From: Actinomycetes bacterium
GTDB lineage: Bacteria > Actinomycetota > Coriobacteriia > Coriobacteriales > Eggerthellaceae
DNA: 25,439 nt
Reading direction: 5' to 3'
Assembly: GCA_023403475.1 (NCBI GenBank)
Contig: JAEYEL010000120.1
Location: forward strand, 1 to 25,439
The position numbers and the translations under genes were made by a program. The stretch's first letter is position 1; each line of letters starts with the position of its first letter. Below are positions 6,615 to 15,604 of this stretch, in pieces. Below the pieces are notes generated by a model. It searched no databases. It saw nothing but the letters and a program-made list of their open reading frames with translations, and had not been told where the DNA came from.

Positions 6615-6661
6615 CTACCATATATAGTAAGCGTTGCGGAATTTTTAACAATATATTGTTA
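6615..6661. promoter_or_regulatory. Two NrdR boxes in the nrdG-nrdD intergenic region
   Basis: The NrdR box core is CWATATATWG within a ~16-bp palindrome. Box 1 core is CCATATATAG (6618-6627, 9 of 10), flanked by CTA and TAA. Box 2 core is CAATATATTG (6649-6658, 10 of 10), flanked by TAA and TTA. The cores are exactly 31 bp apart, about three helical turns, the spacing expected for paired NrdR sites. NrdR represses ribonucleotide reductase genes when dATP is high. A possible -35 (TTGACG, 6669-6674) follows box 2, with only a weak -10 (TAAGCT, 6692-6697). Confidence 0.85.
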
Positions 6662-6717
6662 TATTCTCTTGACGTGATACACTGACGTTGCTAAGCTGTT
6701 TTCAGCATATTTCTACG

Positions 6718-6751
6718 ACCGCACGCGACGTTTCGTTACGTGCGGTTTTTT
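6718..6751 (+). terminator. Intrinsic terminator in the nrdD leader
   Basis: ACCGCACG (6718-6725) pairs with CGTGCGGT (6739-6746), directly followed by a T6 run (6746-6751). It points along the plus strand and lies about 90 nt after the NrdR boxes and 107 nt before nrdD. No plus-strand gene precedes it in this gap, so it would end a short leader transcript or act as an attenuator for nrdD. Confidence 0.75.
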
Positions 6752-6769
6752 CGCAGACGGCAAAGCGCA

Positions 6770-6821
6770 GCCTGCGCGTATGGACGCAGGCGCGGCAAAC
6801 ACGATAGGCGCGGCAAACACG
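6770..6821 (+). repeat. Hairpin and 18-bp-period direct repeat before nrdD
   Basis: GCCTGCG (6770-6776) pairs perfectly with CGCAGGC (6785-6791). Overlapping its end, AGGCGCGGCAAACACG occurs exactly at 6788-6803 and 6806-6821, with a partial third copy (GGCAAACAAG, 6821-6830). All of this lies between the leader terminator and the nrdD ribosome binding site AAGGAG (6846-6851). Confidence 0.6.
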
Positions 6822-6858
6822 GCAAACAAGAGGCGCGAAAACGAGAAGGAGCATTCGT

Positions 6859-9318
6859 ATGTACCAGGTACGCAAGCGTGACGGAAAGATAGCCGAATTC
6901 GACATCTCCAAGATAACCGCTGCTATTTCCAAGGCGTTCGATGCGCTTGAGAAGCAGTACCATCCTTCCACCATCGACCTGCTCGCCCTCAACGTGACCG
7001 CTCATTTCGAGCCGAAGATCAAGGGCGGCATCATCGAGGTCGAAGACATTCAGGATAGCGTGGAAGAGGTTCTTTCCACCGCCGGATACGCCGATGTGGC
7101 GAAAGCCTACATCCTGTACCGTCGTCAGCGAGAGAAGGTGCGCAACGCCAAGGCAACGCTTCTGGATTACAAGGCCATCGTGGACAGCTATGTGAAGGTG
7201 GAAGACTGGCGTGTGAAGGAGAACTCCACGGTCACCTATTCCGTGGGTGGGCTTATCCTTTCGAACTCAGGCGCCATCACGGCGAACTACTGGCTTTCCG
7301 AAATTTACGACGACGAGGTAGCCCAAGCGCACCGCAACGCCGACATCCATCTGCACGACCTGTCCATGCTGACGGGTTACTGCGCAGGGTGGTCTTTAAA
7401 GCAGCTCATCCAGGAGGGCTTAGGCGGCGTGCCGGGAAAGATCACCTCGAAGCCGGCGAGCCATCTTTCCAGCCTCTGCAACCAGATGGTGAACTTTTTG
7501 GGCATCATGCAGAACGAATGGGCCGGTGCGCAGGCGTTTTCCAGCTTCGACACCTACTTGGCGCCGTTCGTGCGTACCGACGGCCTTACCTATAACGAAA
7601 CCAAGCAGTGCATCGAGTCGTTCGTGTTCGGCGTGAACACGCCCTCTCGCTGGGGAACGCAAGCGCCGTTCTCCAACATCACGCTCGACTGGGTGTGCCC
7701 GCCCGACCTGCGCGACCAACCGGCTATCGTGGGCGGTCGCGAACAAGAATTCACCTACGGCGAGTGCCAACGCGAAATGGACATGGTGAACAAGGCGTTC
7801 ATCGAGATCATGATAGAGGGCGACGCAAACGGGCGCGGTTTCCAGTACCCCATTCCCACCTACTCCATCACGAGCGATTTCGACTGGTCGGAAACCGAGA
7901 ACAATCGGCTGCTCTTCGAGATGACGAGCAAGTACGGCACGCCGTACTTCAGCAACTACATCAATTCCGACATGGAGCCCTCGGATGTACGCTCCATGTG
8001 CTGCCGTCTGCGTCTTGACCTGCGCGAACTGCGAAAGAAATCCGGCGGGTTCTTCGGCAGCGGGGAATCAACCGGCAGCGTGGGCGTGGTGACCATCAAC
8101 ATGCCGCGCATCGCGTATCTGGCAGGCGACAAGGCTGACTTCTACCGTCGTCTCGATAGGCTCATGGACATAGCCGCCCGCTCGCTCAAGACGAAGCGCA
8201 CGGTTATCACGAAGCTTCTGAACGAAGGGCTTTATCCCTATACGAAGCGCTATCTGGGCACGTTCGAGAACCATTTCAGCACGATTGGCCTGGTGGGTAT
8301 GAACGAGGCGTGCCTGAACGCGAAGTGGCTCTCTGCCGACCTGGCGCAGGTGCCGGCGCAGGAGTTCACGAAGGCCGTGCTCAACCATATGCGCGACCGC
8401 TTGGCCGACTATCAGGAACAATACGGTGATCTGTACAACCTGGAGGCCACGCCGGCCGAAAGCACCACCTATCGCTTCGCCAAGCACGACAAGGAACAGT
8501 TCCCGAACATCATCACGGCGAACGACCAAGGCAAGCCCTACTACACCAACTCGTCGCACCTGCCGGTGGGCTTCACCGACGACATCTTCAGCGCGCTCGA
8601 CGTGCAAGACGAGCTGCAGACGCTCTACACTTCGGGTACGGTGTTCCACGCCTTTTTGGGCGAGAAGCTGCCCGACTGGCGAGCCGCCGCGACGCTCGTG
8701 CGCAAGATAGCCGAGAACTACAAGCTGCCCTACTACACGCTTTCGCCCACGTATTCCGTGTGCAAGAACCACGGCTATATTGCCGGCGAGGTGTACGAGT
8801 GCCCTTGCTGCCACGAGGAGACGGAGGTGTACAGCCGCATCACCGGCTATTACCGTCCCGTGAAAAACTGGAACGACGGCAAAGGCCAGGAGTTCAAGGA
8901 TCGCGTGGTGTACAACATAGGCACGTCGAAGCCGGTGCGCGGTGATGCCGGGGCGGCTGTCGCCGCCGCAACGAGTGTCTCCGATGCCGATGCCGTAGCC
9001 GAGGCCATAGGCGAGACGGCGCCTTTCGCTGCGGTTTCTTCAGCGGCGACAACGCGCACCACGCTTCCCGCAGGCTTGTACTTGGTGGCCACGCGCACCT
9101 GCCCGAACTGCAAGTTCGCCGCCGCGCAAATGGACGCTGCGGGCATTTCCTACGAAGAGTTGCTCGCCGAAGAGAACGTGGAGCTTGCCCAACGTCTGGG
9201 CATCATGCAAGCCCCCACGCTGCTTAAGGTTGCGCAAGATGGCACAGTCGCCGCAACCGTCGGCGCCGCTGCCGTGCTCCAGAAAGTCAAGGCTCTGAGC
9301 GCAGCGGCGCTTGCGTAG
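6859..9318 (+). CDS. nrdD: Class III anaerobic ribonucleotide reductase fused to a redoxin domain
   Basis: An 819-residue glycyl-radical enzyme that reduces ribonucleoside triphosphates to deoxynucleotides without oxygen. Residues 1-~93 form an ATP-cone (MYQVRKRDGKIAEFD...YRRQREKVRN), the dATP/ATP overall-activity switch. The catalytic barrel ends in a Cys-rich zinc site (CKNHGY...CPCC) and the glycyl-radical loop SRITGYYRPV, with Gly663 as radical site. An Ala-rich linker (~697-735) then leads to a redoxin-like domain (~735-819) with the active-site motif TRTCPNCKF (C748, C751) and a cis-Pro-type QAPTL. A fused redoxin suggests a redoxin-linked rather than formate-linked reductant. ATG 6859 has AAGGAG seven bases upstream. 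Activated by NrdG, and probably repressed by NrdR. Confidence 0.95.
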   Translation: MYQVRKRDGKIAEFDISKITAAISKAFDALEKQYHPSTIDLLALNVTAHFEPKIKGGIIEVEDIQDSVEEVLSTAGYADVAKAYILYRRQREKVRNAKATLLDYKAIVDSYVKVEDWRVKENSTVTYSVGGLILSNSGAITANYWLSEIYDDEVAQAHRNADIHLHDLSMLTGYCAGWSLKQLIQEGLGGVPGKITSKPASHLSSLCNQMVNFLGIMQNEWAGAQAFSSFDTYLAPFVRTDGLTYNETKQCIESFVFGVNTPSRWGTQAPFSNITLDWVCPPDLRDQPAIVGGREQEFTYGECQREMDMVNKAFIEIMIEGDANGRGFQYPIPTYSITSDFDWSETENNRLLFEMTSKYGTPYFSNYINSDMEPSDVRSMCCRLRLDLRELRKKSGGFFGSGESTGSVGVVTINMPRIAYLAGDKADFYRRLDRLMDIAARSLKTKRTVITKLLNEGLYPYTKRYLGTFENHFSTIGLVGMNEACLNAKWLSADLAQVPAQEFTKAVLNHMRDRLADYQEQYGDLYNLEATPAESTTYRFAKHDKEQFPNIITANDQGKPYYTNSSHLPVGFTDDIFSALDVQDELQTLYTSGTVFHAFLGEKLPDWRAAATLVRKIAENYKLPYYTLSPTYSVCKNHGYIAGEVYECPCCHEETEVYSRITGYYRPVKNWNDGKGQEFKDRVVYNIGTSKPVRGDAGAAVAAATSVSDADAVAEAIGETAPFAAVSSAATTRTTLPAGLYLVATRTCPNCKFAAAQMDAAGISYEELLAEENVELAQRLGIMQAPTLLKVAQDGTVAATVGAAAVLQKVKALSAAALA

Positions 9319-9326
9319 CCGAGGGT

Positions 9327-9358
9327 CGCAAGCGCCGCCTTGCGGATGGACGCTTGCG
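9327..9358 (+). other. Hairpin after nrdD, without U-tract
   Basis: CGCAAGCG (9327-9334) and CGCTTGCG (9351-9358) form a perfect 8-bp stem 9 nt past the nrdD stop. No T-run follows. The rest of 9319-9638 has no gene; a possible promoter for recJ (TTGCGC at 9472 and TATTAT at 9493, 15-bp spacer) lies within it. Confidence 0.4.
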
Positions 9359-9638
9359 TGTGAAACTCGCGCAGGCGGAGCGCGGGCGGTGACATTGGAC
9401 GGGAATTGTGGGAAAATGACTACCGAACAAACGAAAGGGTTGCGAGGCAGGCGTGCTCGCTATGCCAAAGCTTGCGCGAGGTAGGGTGTCCATATTATGC
9501 AGCGCGCGCACGCGGAGCAATGAGTTCTTGTCGCGTGCGTGTTTCACGCTTGCAAGGGGCTTTGCTTTCGCGATAGCTGAGATGCGCGGGATTCGTCTGC
9601 ATTGCGACTCGAACAGCATATGCGAGGTAGTGGTTCAC

Positions 9639-12600
9639 GTGTCAGCACAATTCAACATTCGTGCGGCTTGTCCCGCATTGGTCGAAAGGCTTGCAGCCGA
9701 GCTGGGCTTACCCCGCTTCGTGGCGGCCACGCTGGTGGCTCGCGGCATTTGCACGCCCGAAGAAGCCCGCATGTTCCTCAACCCGTCGCTTGAGCGCGAT
9801 TGGCTCGATCCCTACATCATTCCGGGCTTGCCCGAAGTCGCCGACGCTTTGGAGGCGGCCATGCGCGCGGGCAAGCACATCGTCGTGTTCGGCGACTTTG
9901 ATCTTGACGGCATTTCCGCCACGACCGTTCTCACGCGCGGTCTGCGCGCGCTCGGTGCGCACGCGACGCCGTTTATCCCCTTGCGCTTCGAGGAAGGCTA
10001 CGGCCTTACCAAAGCTGCGTTCGAGCGCATGAAGCCGCTCGCCCCGGACTTTATCGTAACGGTTGACTGCGGGATCTCCTGTAAAGAAGAGGCGGCGGCC
10101 ATTCGGAAAGCAAACGTTGATCTGGTCGTTACCGACCACCACGAGCCTGCGGAGCTTGTACCCGAAGGCATTCCCGTGGCCGACCCGAAAATGACGGACG
10201 ACTGTCCGAGCGACGTTTTGGCCGGCGTGGGCGTGGCGCTCAAGATGGTGCAGGTGCTGGGTGCTCGCTTCGGGCATCCGCATCTGTGGCGCACGCTCGT
10301 GGATTTCGCCACCTTGGGAACAGTGGCAGACCTCATGCCCATGCGCGGCGAGAACCGCGCCCTTGTGGCCGACGGCATTTTGCGCATGAACACTTCGCCG
10401 CGTCCGTGCATTGCCGCGCTCATTGGCTCAAGCGGCGCGGGAGACAAGCAGCTTTCGGCGTCGAACTTAAGCTTCACGCTCATTCCGCGCTTGAATGCCG
10501 CAGGTCGCATGGGCAATGCGCAACTGGCGCTCGACCTGCTCATGAGCGATGTGTACGACGAAGCCTGCAAGCTGGCCGAGCAGCTGGAAGCCGTGAACGA
10601 CCAGCGCCGCGCCATCGAGGCGGAACTGGCCGAAATAGCGAAGGCCCAGGCGGCTGAAATCTATCACGGTCAGCGGGCGCTCGTGGTTTCGGGCGAAAGC
10701 TGGCACGAGGGTGTGAAGGGCATCGTGGCCAGCAGGTTGGTGGGCACCTACGGCGTGCCGGCGCTTCTGTTCACCATAGACGGCGAAGAGGCGCGCGGGT
10801 CGGGTCGCAGCGTGGGTCAGGTGAACCTGTTCAAGGCGGTGGAGCACACGGCCGATCTGGTCACGCGCTTCGGCGGGCACGAGGCTGCGGTTGGCGTGAC
10901 GTTGCCCACCAAAAATCTGCCGGCGTTCGCCGAGCGTCTGTGCGCTTACATGGACACGCTTCCCGAAGATGCGTTCCACCCGCTCATCGAGATAGACACC
11001 TGCGTCGATTTGGACGATCTTACGCTGGCCAACGTGGAAAGGCTCGATGCGCTTGCCCCGTTCGGGCAGGAAAACCCTGTGCCGTGCTTTCTTGCACGCG
11101 ACGTGACGCTGGGAAACTGCCGTGCGGTAGGCGCCGAGAAGAACCATTTCTCATGCACCATTTCGAACGGTCGCAACACGGTTTCGGCCATTATGTTCCA
11201 CTGCACCGACATAGAGGCGCTCATGCACACCGATAGCGTGGTGAACGCGGCGTTTCAGGTGCAAATAGACGAATGGCGCGGGCGGCGCAGCGTGAAGGCG
11301 CTGCTCAAGACTTTGGCGCCGGCGCGCACGTGCGGTGCGTTGGAGGCATGCCTGAACCCCGAGAACCTAAGTTTCGTGGCCGACCTATACGCCATGAGCG
11401 ACGCCGACCTGTGCGCCGACAACCCGAAAAACCCCGAGGACATAGAGGCTTGGGAAGCCAAACGCAAGCAGAACAGGCAGACATGGGAGGCAACCGCACA
11501 AGAAAACCCCGCTGCCCTTGAAAGCGCCGTGGTGCATGCGCTTATCGGCGCGAGCCACCTGCATCCTTCTCAACGCGCGGTGCTCGACCATTTGGATGCG
11601 AACCAGTCGGTGCTGGCCGTTATGGCAACCGGGCGCGGCAAGTCGCTCACGTTTCAGGTGCATGCAGCCGCCCGCGCGCTTCTTAGGCACGAGGCCAGCC
11701 TGTTCGTGTATCCGTTGCGCGCGCTCATCGCCGACCAAGCGTTTCACATCAACGAAGCGCTGCAGGCGTTCGGCATCGTGACCGAGGTGCTCACGGGCGA
11801 AAGCACGCCCGAGGAGCGTAGGCGAATCTTTGCGGGCTTGCGGGAAGGCACGGTTGACATCGTGCTCACCACGCCGGAATTCTTGAGCTACCATGCTCGC
11901 GAATTCGCGCAGTCTGGGCGCATAGGCTTCGTGGTGGTGGACGAGGCTCACCACGTAGGACTGGCCCGCGCCGGTCAGCGCGTGGCGTATGCCCAGATAG
12001 GAAATGCCGTTCGCACGCTTGGCAACCCCACGGTGCTGGCGCTTACGGCAACGGCAACCACCCAGATTGCAGGCGATATAGACGCGGTGCTTCCCATGGA
12101 AGATCGCGTGATAGATAAAACCGCGCGCGAGAACCTGCGCTTGGACGACCAGCGCAACCTCAAGAACCGCGACGATTACCTGGCGAACCTCATTGCGGGT
12201 GGTGAAAAGACCGTCATCTACGTGAACTCGCGCGAGCAGTCAGTCGCAGTGGCGCGCACGTTGCGCAAACGCGTTCCCCAGCTGGCGCCGCTCATAGGCT
12301 TTTATAACGCCGGACTCACGCGTACCGAGCGCAAACGCATCGAGGAACTGTTCCGCACCGACGCGCTTTCGGTGCTCGTGTCCACGTCGGCGTTCGGCGA
12401 GGGAGTGGACATTCCCAACATACGGCACGTGGTGCTCTACCACATGCCGTTCAACGAGATAGAGTTCAACCAGATGAGCGGACGTGCCGGGCGCGACGGC
12501 AAGCCGGCGACCATCCACTTGCTGTTCGGGCGGGCCGACGCGCGCATCAACGAGCGTATCCTGCACGACATGACGCCCGACCACGATGTGATGGCGCAGG

Positions 12601-13109
12601 TGTACCGTAGGCTGCGTGCCGTGCAGCGCATGAGCGGCTCGCCCTTCTTCTCTATGGGCAATGTCGAGCTGGCGGCGCTTTCCAGTTCGCGCGCGTGTAC
12701 GGTAAGTCCTGCCTCGGTGGCTTGCGGTGTGGCGGTGTTTCGCGAGCTGGGTCTGGTGGAAACGCATGTGGCGTATGCGTCGGGCGAAATAACGCGATCC
12801 ATCCACGTGAATAATGTGGAGTCGAAAGTGGAACTCACCGACAGCGTGCGCTATCGCGAAGGTTTGGACGAGCGCGACATCTTCAACACGTTTCGCGACT
12901 GGGCCATGCGTGCCGATACCGCGAGCTTACGCATGCGCGTGTCGCGTCCTATCGTGCCGGGCGGTCTTGCCGGCGCTTCCGCTGCGGAAAGCGACGGCGA
13001 GAGCAACGCCATTCCCGGCTGCCACTATTGCGACGACGCTGCAGGGACTGGCGTAGGAGGACCTGCTTGCAACGAAGCGAAACAGGAGGGAGGTTGCTAT
13101 GGGCACTGA
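9639..13109 (+). CDS. recJ: RecJ single-strand exonuclease fused to a RecQ-like helicase
   Basis: A 1156-residue two-enzyme protein. The N-terminal half is RecJ (usual length ~560-600): DHH phosphoesterase motifs DFDLDG (~86), VDCGIS and TDHHE (D166-H167-H168), then the DHHA1 motif GGHEAAVG (~410) and a RecJ OB-fold (~450-545, ALAPFGQENPVP). RecJ degrades single-stranded DNA 5'-3' in RecF-type repair. The C-terminal half (~620-1156) is a superfamily 2 RecQ-like helicase: Walker A ATGRGKS (663-669), DEAH (768-771), TATAT, and motif VI QMSGRAGRDG (~945). It ends in a Cys cluster (CHYC...C...C) that might bind zinc. GTG 9639 is chosen because MSAQFNIRAACPALVERL matches the usual RecJ start and GAGG lies upstream; the frame is open to 9453. 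Its stop overlaps the start of rel by 11 nt. Confidence 0.9.
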   Translation: MSAQFNIRAACPALVERLAAELGLPRFVAATLVARGICTPEEARMFLNPSLERDWLDPYIIPGLPEVADALEAAMRAGKHIVVFGDFDLDGISATTVLTRGLRALGAHATPFIPLRFEEGYGLTKAAFERMKPLAPDFIVTVDCGISCKEEAAAIRKANVDLVVTDHHEPAELVPEGIPVADPKMTDDCPSDVLAGVGVALKMVQVLGARFGHPHLWRTLVDFATLGTVADLMPMRGENRALVADGILRMNTSPRPCIAALIGSSGAGDKQLSASNLSFTLIPRLNAAGRMGNAQLALDLLMSDVYDEACKLAEQLEAVNDQRRAIEAELAEIAKAQAAEIYHGQRALVVSGESWHEGVKGIVASRLVGTYGVPALLFTIDGEEARGSGRSVGQVNLFKAVEHTADLVTRFGGHEAAVGVTLPTKNLPAFAERLCAYMDTLPEDAFHPLIEIDTCVDLDDLTLANVERLDALAPFGQENPVPCFLARDVTLGNCRAVGAEKNHFSCTISNGRNTVSAIMFHCTDIEALMHTDSVVNAAFQVQIDEWRGRRSVKALLKTLAPARTCGALEACLNPENLSFVADLYAMSDADLCADNPKNPEDIEAWEAKRKQNRQTWEATAQENPAALESAVVHALIGASHLHPSQRAVLDHLDANQSVLAVMATGRGKSLTFQVHAAARALLRHEASLFVYPLRALIADQAFHINEALQAFGIVTEVLTGESTPEERRRIFAGLREGTVDIVLTTPEFLSYHAREFAQSGRIGFVVVDEAHHVGLARAGQRVAYAQIGNAVRTLGNPTVLALTATATTQIAGDIDAVLPMEDRVIDKTARENLRLDDQRNLKNRDDYLANLIAGGEKTVIYVNSREQSVAVARTLRKRVPQLAPLIGFYNAGLTRTERKRIEELFRTDALSVLVSTSAFGEGVDIPNIRHVVLYHMPFNEIEFNQMSGRAGRDGKPATIHLLFGRADARINERILHDMTPDHDVMAQVYRRLRAVQRMSGSPFFSMGNVELAALSSSRACTVSPASVACGVAVFRELGLVETHVAYASGEITRSIHVNNVESKVELTDSVRYREGLDERDIFNTFRDWAMRADTASLRMRVSRPIVPGGLAGASAAESDGESNAIPGCHYCDDAAGTGVGGPACNEAKQEGGCYGH

Positions 13110-15513
13110 GAAGAAGCGGCAGCGGCGCGAAGAGATGATCGGCGAGCCCATCAAGACGGCCGCAAGGCGGCAGACCGTCGAGGACAATCTGCTCGGGCGC
13201 CCTCATGTTGCCGAGCGCACGTTCGCCACCGAAGGGCGCGACGTGCCCGGCGTTCGCCGCGAAGTGCCCACACCGGAAGAGCGTTTCGCAACATTGCAGC
13301 AGATAACGTCGGCGTACTTCTCTCCGGAAGACGAAAAGCTCATCTCCCGCGCCTTCGCATTTGCCAGCAAGGCTCACAAGGGGCAGTGCCGCAAAAGCGG
13401 CGAGCCGTTCATCGTGCATCCGGTGGAGGTGGCGCTCATCTTGGCCGATTTGCGCATGGATGTGGAAACGCTCGTGGCCGCGCTCATTCACGACACGGTG
13501 GAAGATTCCGATGTGACGCTTAAGCAGGTCGGGGAAGCGTTCAACGAGCGCATCGCCTACTTGGTCGACGGCGTCACGAAAATCTCGCGCATCGAGGTGG
13601 AAAGCCTTTCCGACGAGCAGGCGCAAACCATTCGCAAGATGTTCGTGGCCATGAGCAAAGACATTCGCGTCATCGTTATCAAACTGGCCGACCGCTTGCA
13701 CAACATGCGTACGCTGGCCGCCCTGCGCGAAGACCGTCGCATCTTCAAAGCGCGCGAGACGCTTGAGATATACGCTCCCATCGCGCATCGCTTGGGCATC
13801 AACTCCATCAAATGGGAGCTTGAAGACCTGGCGTTTTTCTACTTGGAACCCAACAAGTACAAGCAGATATCGCGCATGGTTACCGAAAGCCGTGCGGAGC
13901 GCGAGGAATATCTGGCGCAGATCATAGACATCCTGCACGGCGAGATGGAAAAGGTGGGCATTTGCGCCCAGATCATGGGTCGCCCGAAGCACCTCTATTC
14001 CATCTACCAGAAAATGGCGAAGAAGGGCAAGGGGTTCTCGGAAATATACGACCTCATCGCCGTGCGCGTCATCGTGAAGTCGGTGAAGGACTGCTATTCG
14101 GCGCTCGGCGCGGTGCACACGTTGTGGCACCCCATGCCGGGACGGTTCAAAGACTACATCGCCATGCCGAAGTTCAACATGTACCAAAGTCTGCATACCA
14201 CGGTCATAGGGCCGGCGGGCCGTCCGCTCGAAGTGCAGATTCGCACTGAGGAAATGCACCAGCAAAGCGAATACGGCGTTGCGGCGCATTGGCGCTACAA
14301 GGAAAAAGGCGGAAAGGGCGAAGACGAGCTTGACAAGCAGCTCGCGTGGTTGCGCCAAATGGTCGACTGGCAAGACGAGACTCAGGATTCACGCGAGTTC
14401 CTAAAAGACCTGAAAGTTGACCTCGCCCCTACCGAAGTGTTCGTGTTCACACCGAAGGGCAAGGTCATGAGCTTGCGCGCGGGATCGACGCCCGTGGACT
14501 TCGCATATGCCATACATACCGAGGTGGGCAACCACTGCGTGGGCGCGAAGGCGAACGGAGCCATTGTTCCCCTCACCTACGAACTGCAGCTGGGCGACCG
14601 CGTGGAAATCCTCACGCAGAAAAGCGCCACGCCTTCACGAGACTGGCTGGGCATGGTGAAAACGCCCAGCGCGCGCAGCAAGATCCGCTCGTATTTTTCC
14701 AAGGTGAGCCGTTCGGACGATTTGCAGTTCGGTCGCGATAAGCTCACGCGCGAGATGCGCAAGCACGGTCTGGGCATCTCGAGCGCCCAGTCCATGCGCG
14801 CCATCAAGACGGTGGCGGAGCATCTGGGCTACAAGGATGCCGACGACATGCTGGTGAACATCGGCACGAACAAGGAAAGCGCCCAGCACGTGGGCAACCG
14901 CCTGCTGAAGATACTGGTCGATCGCGGCAACGAAGAGGCCGCAACGCCCGGTTTGGGCGCGTCGGAAAGCTCCACCGGCATTCTGCCGCCCATGCTCACT
15001 AGCGTGAAGAGGCCGAAGAAGCATGAGGCTCACACGTCGAACGGCGTGGTGGTGAAGGGTATAGACGACGTGCTTGTGCGCCTTTCGCGTTGCTGCAACC
15101 CGGTTCCGGGCGACGACATTCTCGGCTTCGTAACGCGCGGCCGCGGGGTTTCTGTGCATCGCGCCGACTGTCCGAACGCTCAGGAGCTGAAAAAGCATCC
15201 CGAGCGCATCATCGAGGTGTCGTGGGATGGAACTCCTTCCGCCGGCACCTCGTACAAGATGGAAGTGTTCATAGAGGCGCTCGACCGTATGAACCTGCTG
15301 CGCGACGTGATCACCGTGTTTTCCGAAATGGGTGCCAACGTGCTTTCCTGCACCACCGCCTCGCATCGCGACGGCATGGTGGAGATGCGCTTCCTTTTTC
15401 AGGTCTCCGATGTCTCGCATATCGACATCGTGCTGAAGAAGCTGCTCGACGTGGAAGGGGTCTTCGATGCCCGCCGTATGCTCGCTGGCGGCAGTGCGAA
15501 GAGGAAGGGCTAA
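13099..15513 (+). CDS. rel: Bifunctional (p)ppGpp synthetase/hydrolase
   Basis: An 804-residue Rel of the long RSH family, which makes and breaks the stringent-response alarmone (p)ppGpp. Order: ~60-residue N-terminal extension; HD hydrolase domain with the HD pair in AALIHDTVEDSD (H131, D132); synthetase domain (~270-440) with GRPKHLYSIYQKM, YDLIAVRV and RFKD (349-352), the charge pattern of bifunctional enzymes (EXDD is typical of RelA-type synthetase-only proteins); TGS domain (~445-505, FVFTPKGKV); a CC-containing segment (RLSRCCNPVPGDDI); and a C-terminal ACT domain (~720-800). ATG 13099 follows GGAGGGAGG and overlaps the recJ-recQ stop, so the two are translationally linked. The downstream hydrolase may belong to the same transcript. 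Confidence 0.96.
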   Translation: MGTEKKRQRREEMIGEPIKTAARRQTVEDNLLGRPHVAERTFATEGRDVPGVRREVPTPEERFATLQQITSAYFSPEDEKLISRAFAFASKAHKGQCRKSGEPFIVHPVEVALILADLRMDVETLVAALIHDTVEDSDVTLKQVGEAFNERIAYLVDGVTKISRIEVESLSDEQAQTIRKMFVAMSKDIRVIVIKLADRLHNMRTLAALREDRRIFKARETLEIYAPIAHRLGINSIKWELEDLAFFYLEPNKYKQISRMVTESRAEREEYLAQIIDILHGEMEKVGICAQIMGRPKHLYSIYQKMAKKGKGFSEIYDLIAVRVIVKSVKDCYSALGAVHTLWHPMPGRFKDYIAMPKFNMYQSLHTTVIGPAGRPLEVQIRTEEMHQQSEYGVAAHWRYKEKGGKGEDELDKQLAWLRQMVDWQDETQDSREFLKDLKVDLAPTEVFVFTPKGKVMSLRAGSTPVDFAYAIHTEVGNHCVGAKANGAIVPLTYELQLGDRVEILTQKSATPSRDWLGMVKTPSARSKIRSYFSKVSRSDDLQFGRDKLTREMRKHGLGISSAQSMRAIKTVAEHLGYKDADDMLVNIGTNKESAQHVGNRLLKILVDRGNEEAATPGLGASESSTGILPPMLTSVKRPKKHEAHTSNGVVVKGIDDVLVRLSRCCNPVPGDDILGFVTRGRGVSVHRADCPNAQELKKHPERIIEVSWDGTPSAGTSYKMEVFIEALDRMNLLRDVITVFSEMGANVLSCTTASHRDGMVEMRFLFQVSDVSHIDIVLKKLLDVEGVFDARRMLAGGSAKRKG

Positions 15514-15604
15514 CCTGCGGTACTTAAAAACGCGGCCACGGCGTCGGACGTGGTGGGCGCCACTCCCGAAAACGTGGCAGGAAGAAGATACGAGGAGGTC
15601 AGCT

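Noticed and set aside
6788..6830. Short repeats before nrdD considered as a CRISPR-like array
   Set aside because: Units of 16 bp with 2-bp gaps, no spacers and no cas genes in the window.
9453..9638. N-terminal extension of the recJ-recQ frame from GTG 9453
   Set aside because: The extra 62 residues are not RecJ-like, and a promoter-like TATTAT lies inside; GTG 9639 gives the usual RecJ start.
12949..14373. 474-codon open frame on the minus strand opposite recJ-recQ and rel
   Set aside because: Shadow of two well-conserved genes; no ribosome binding site or domain.
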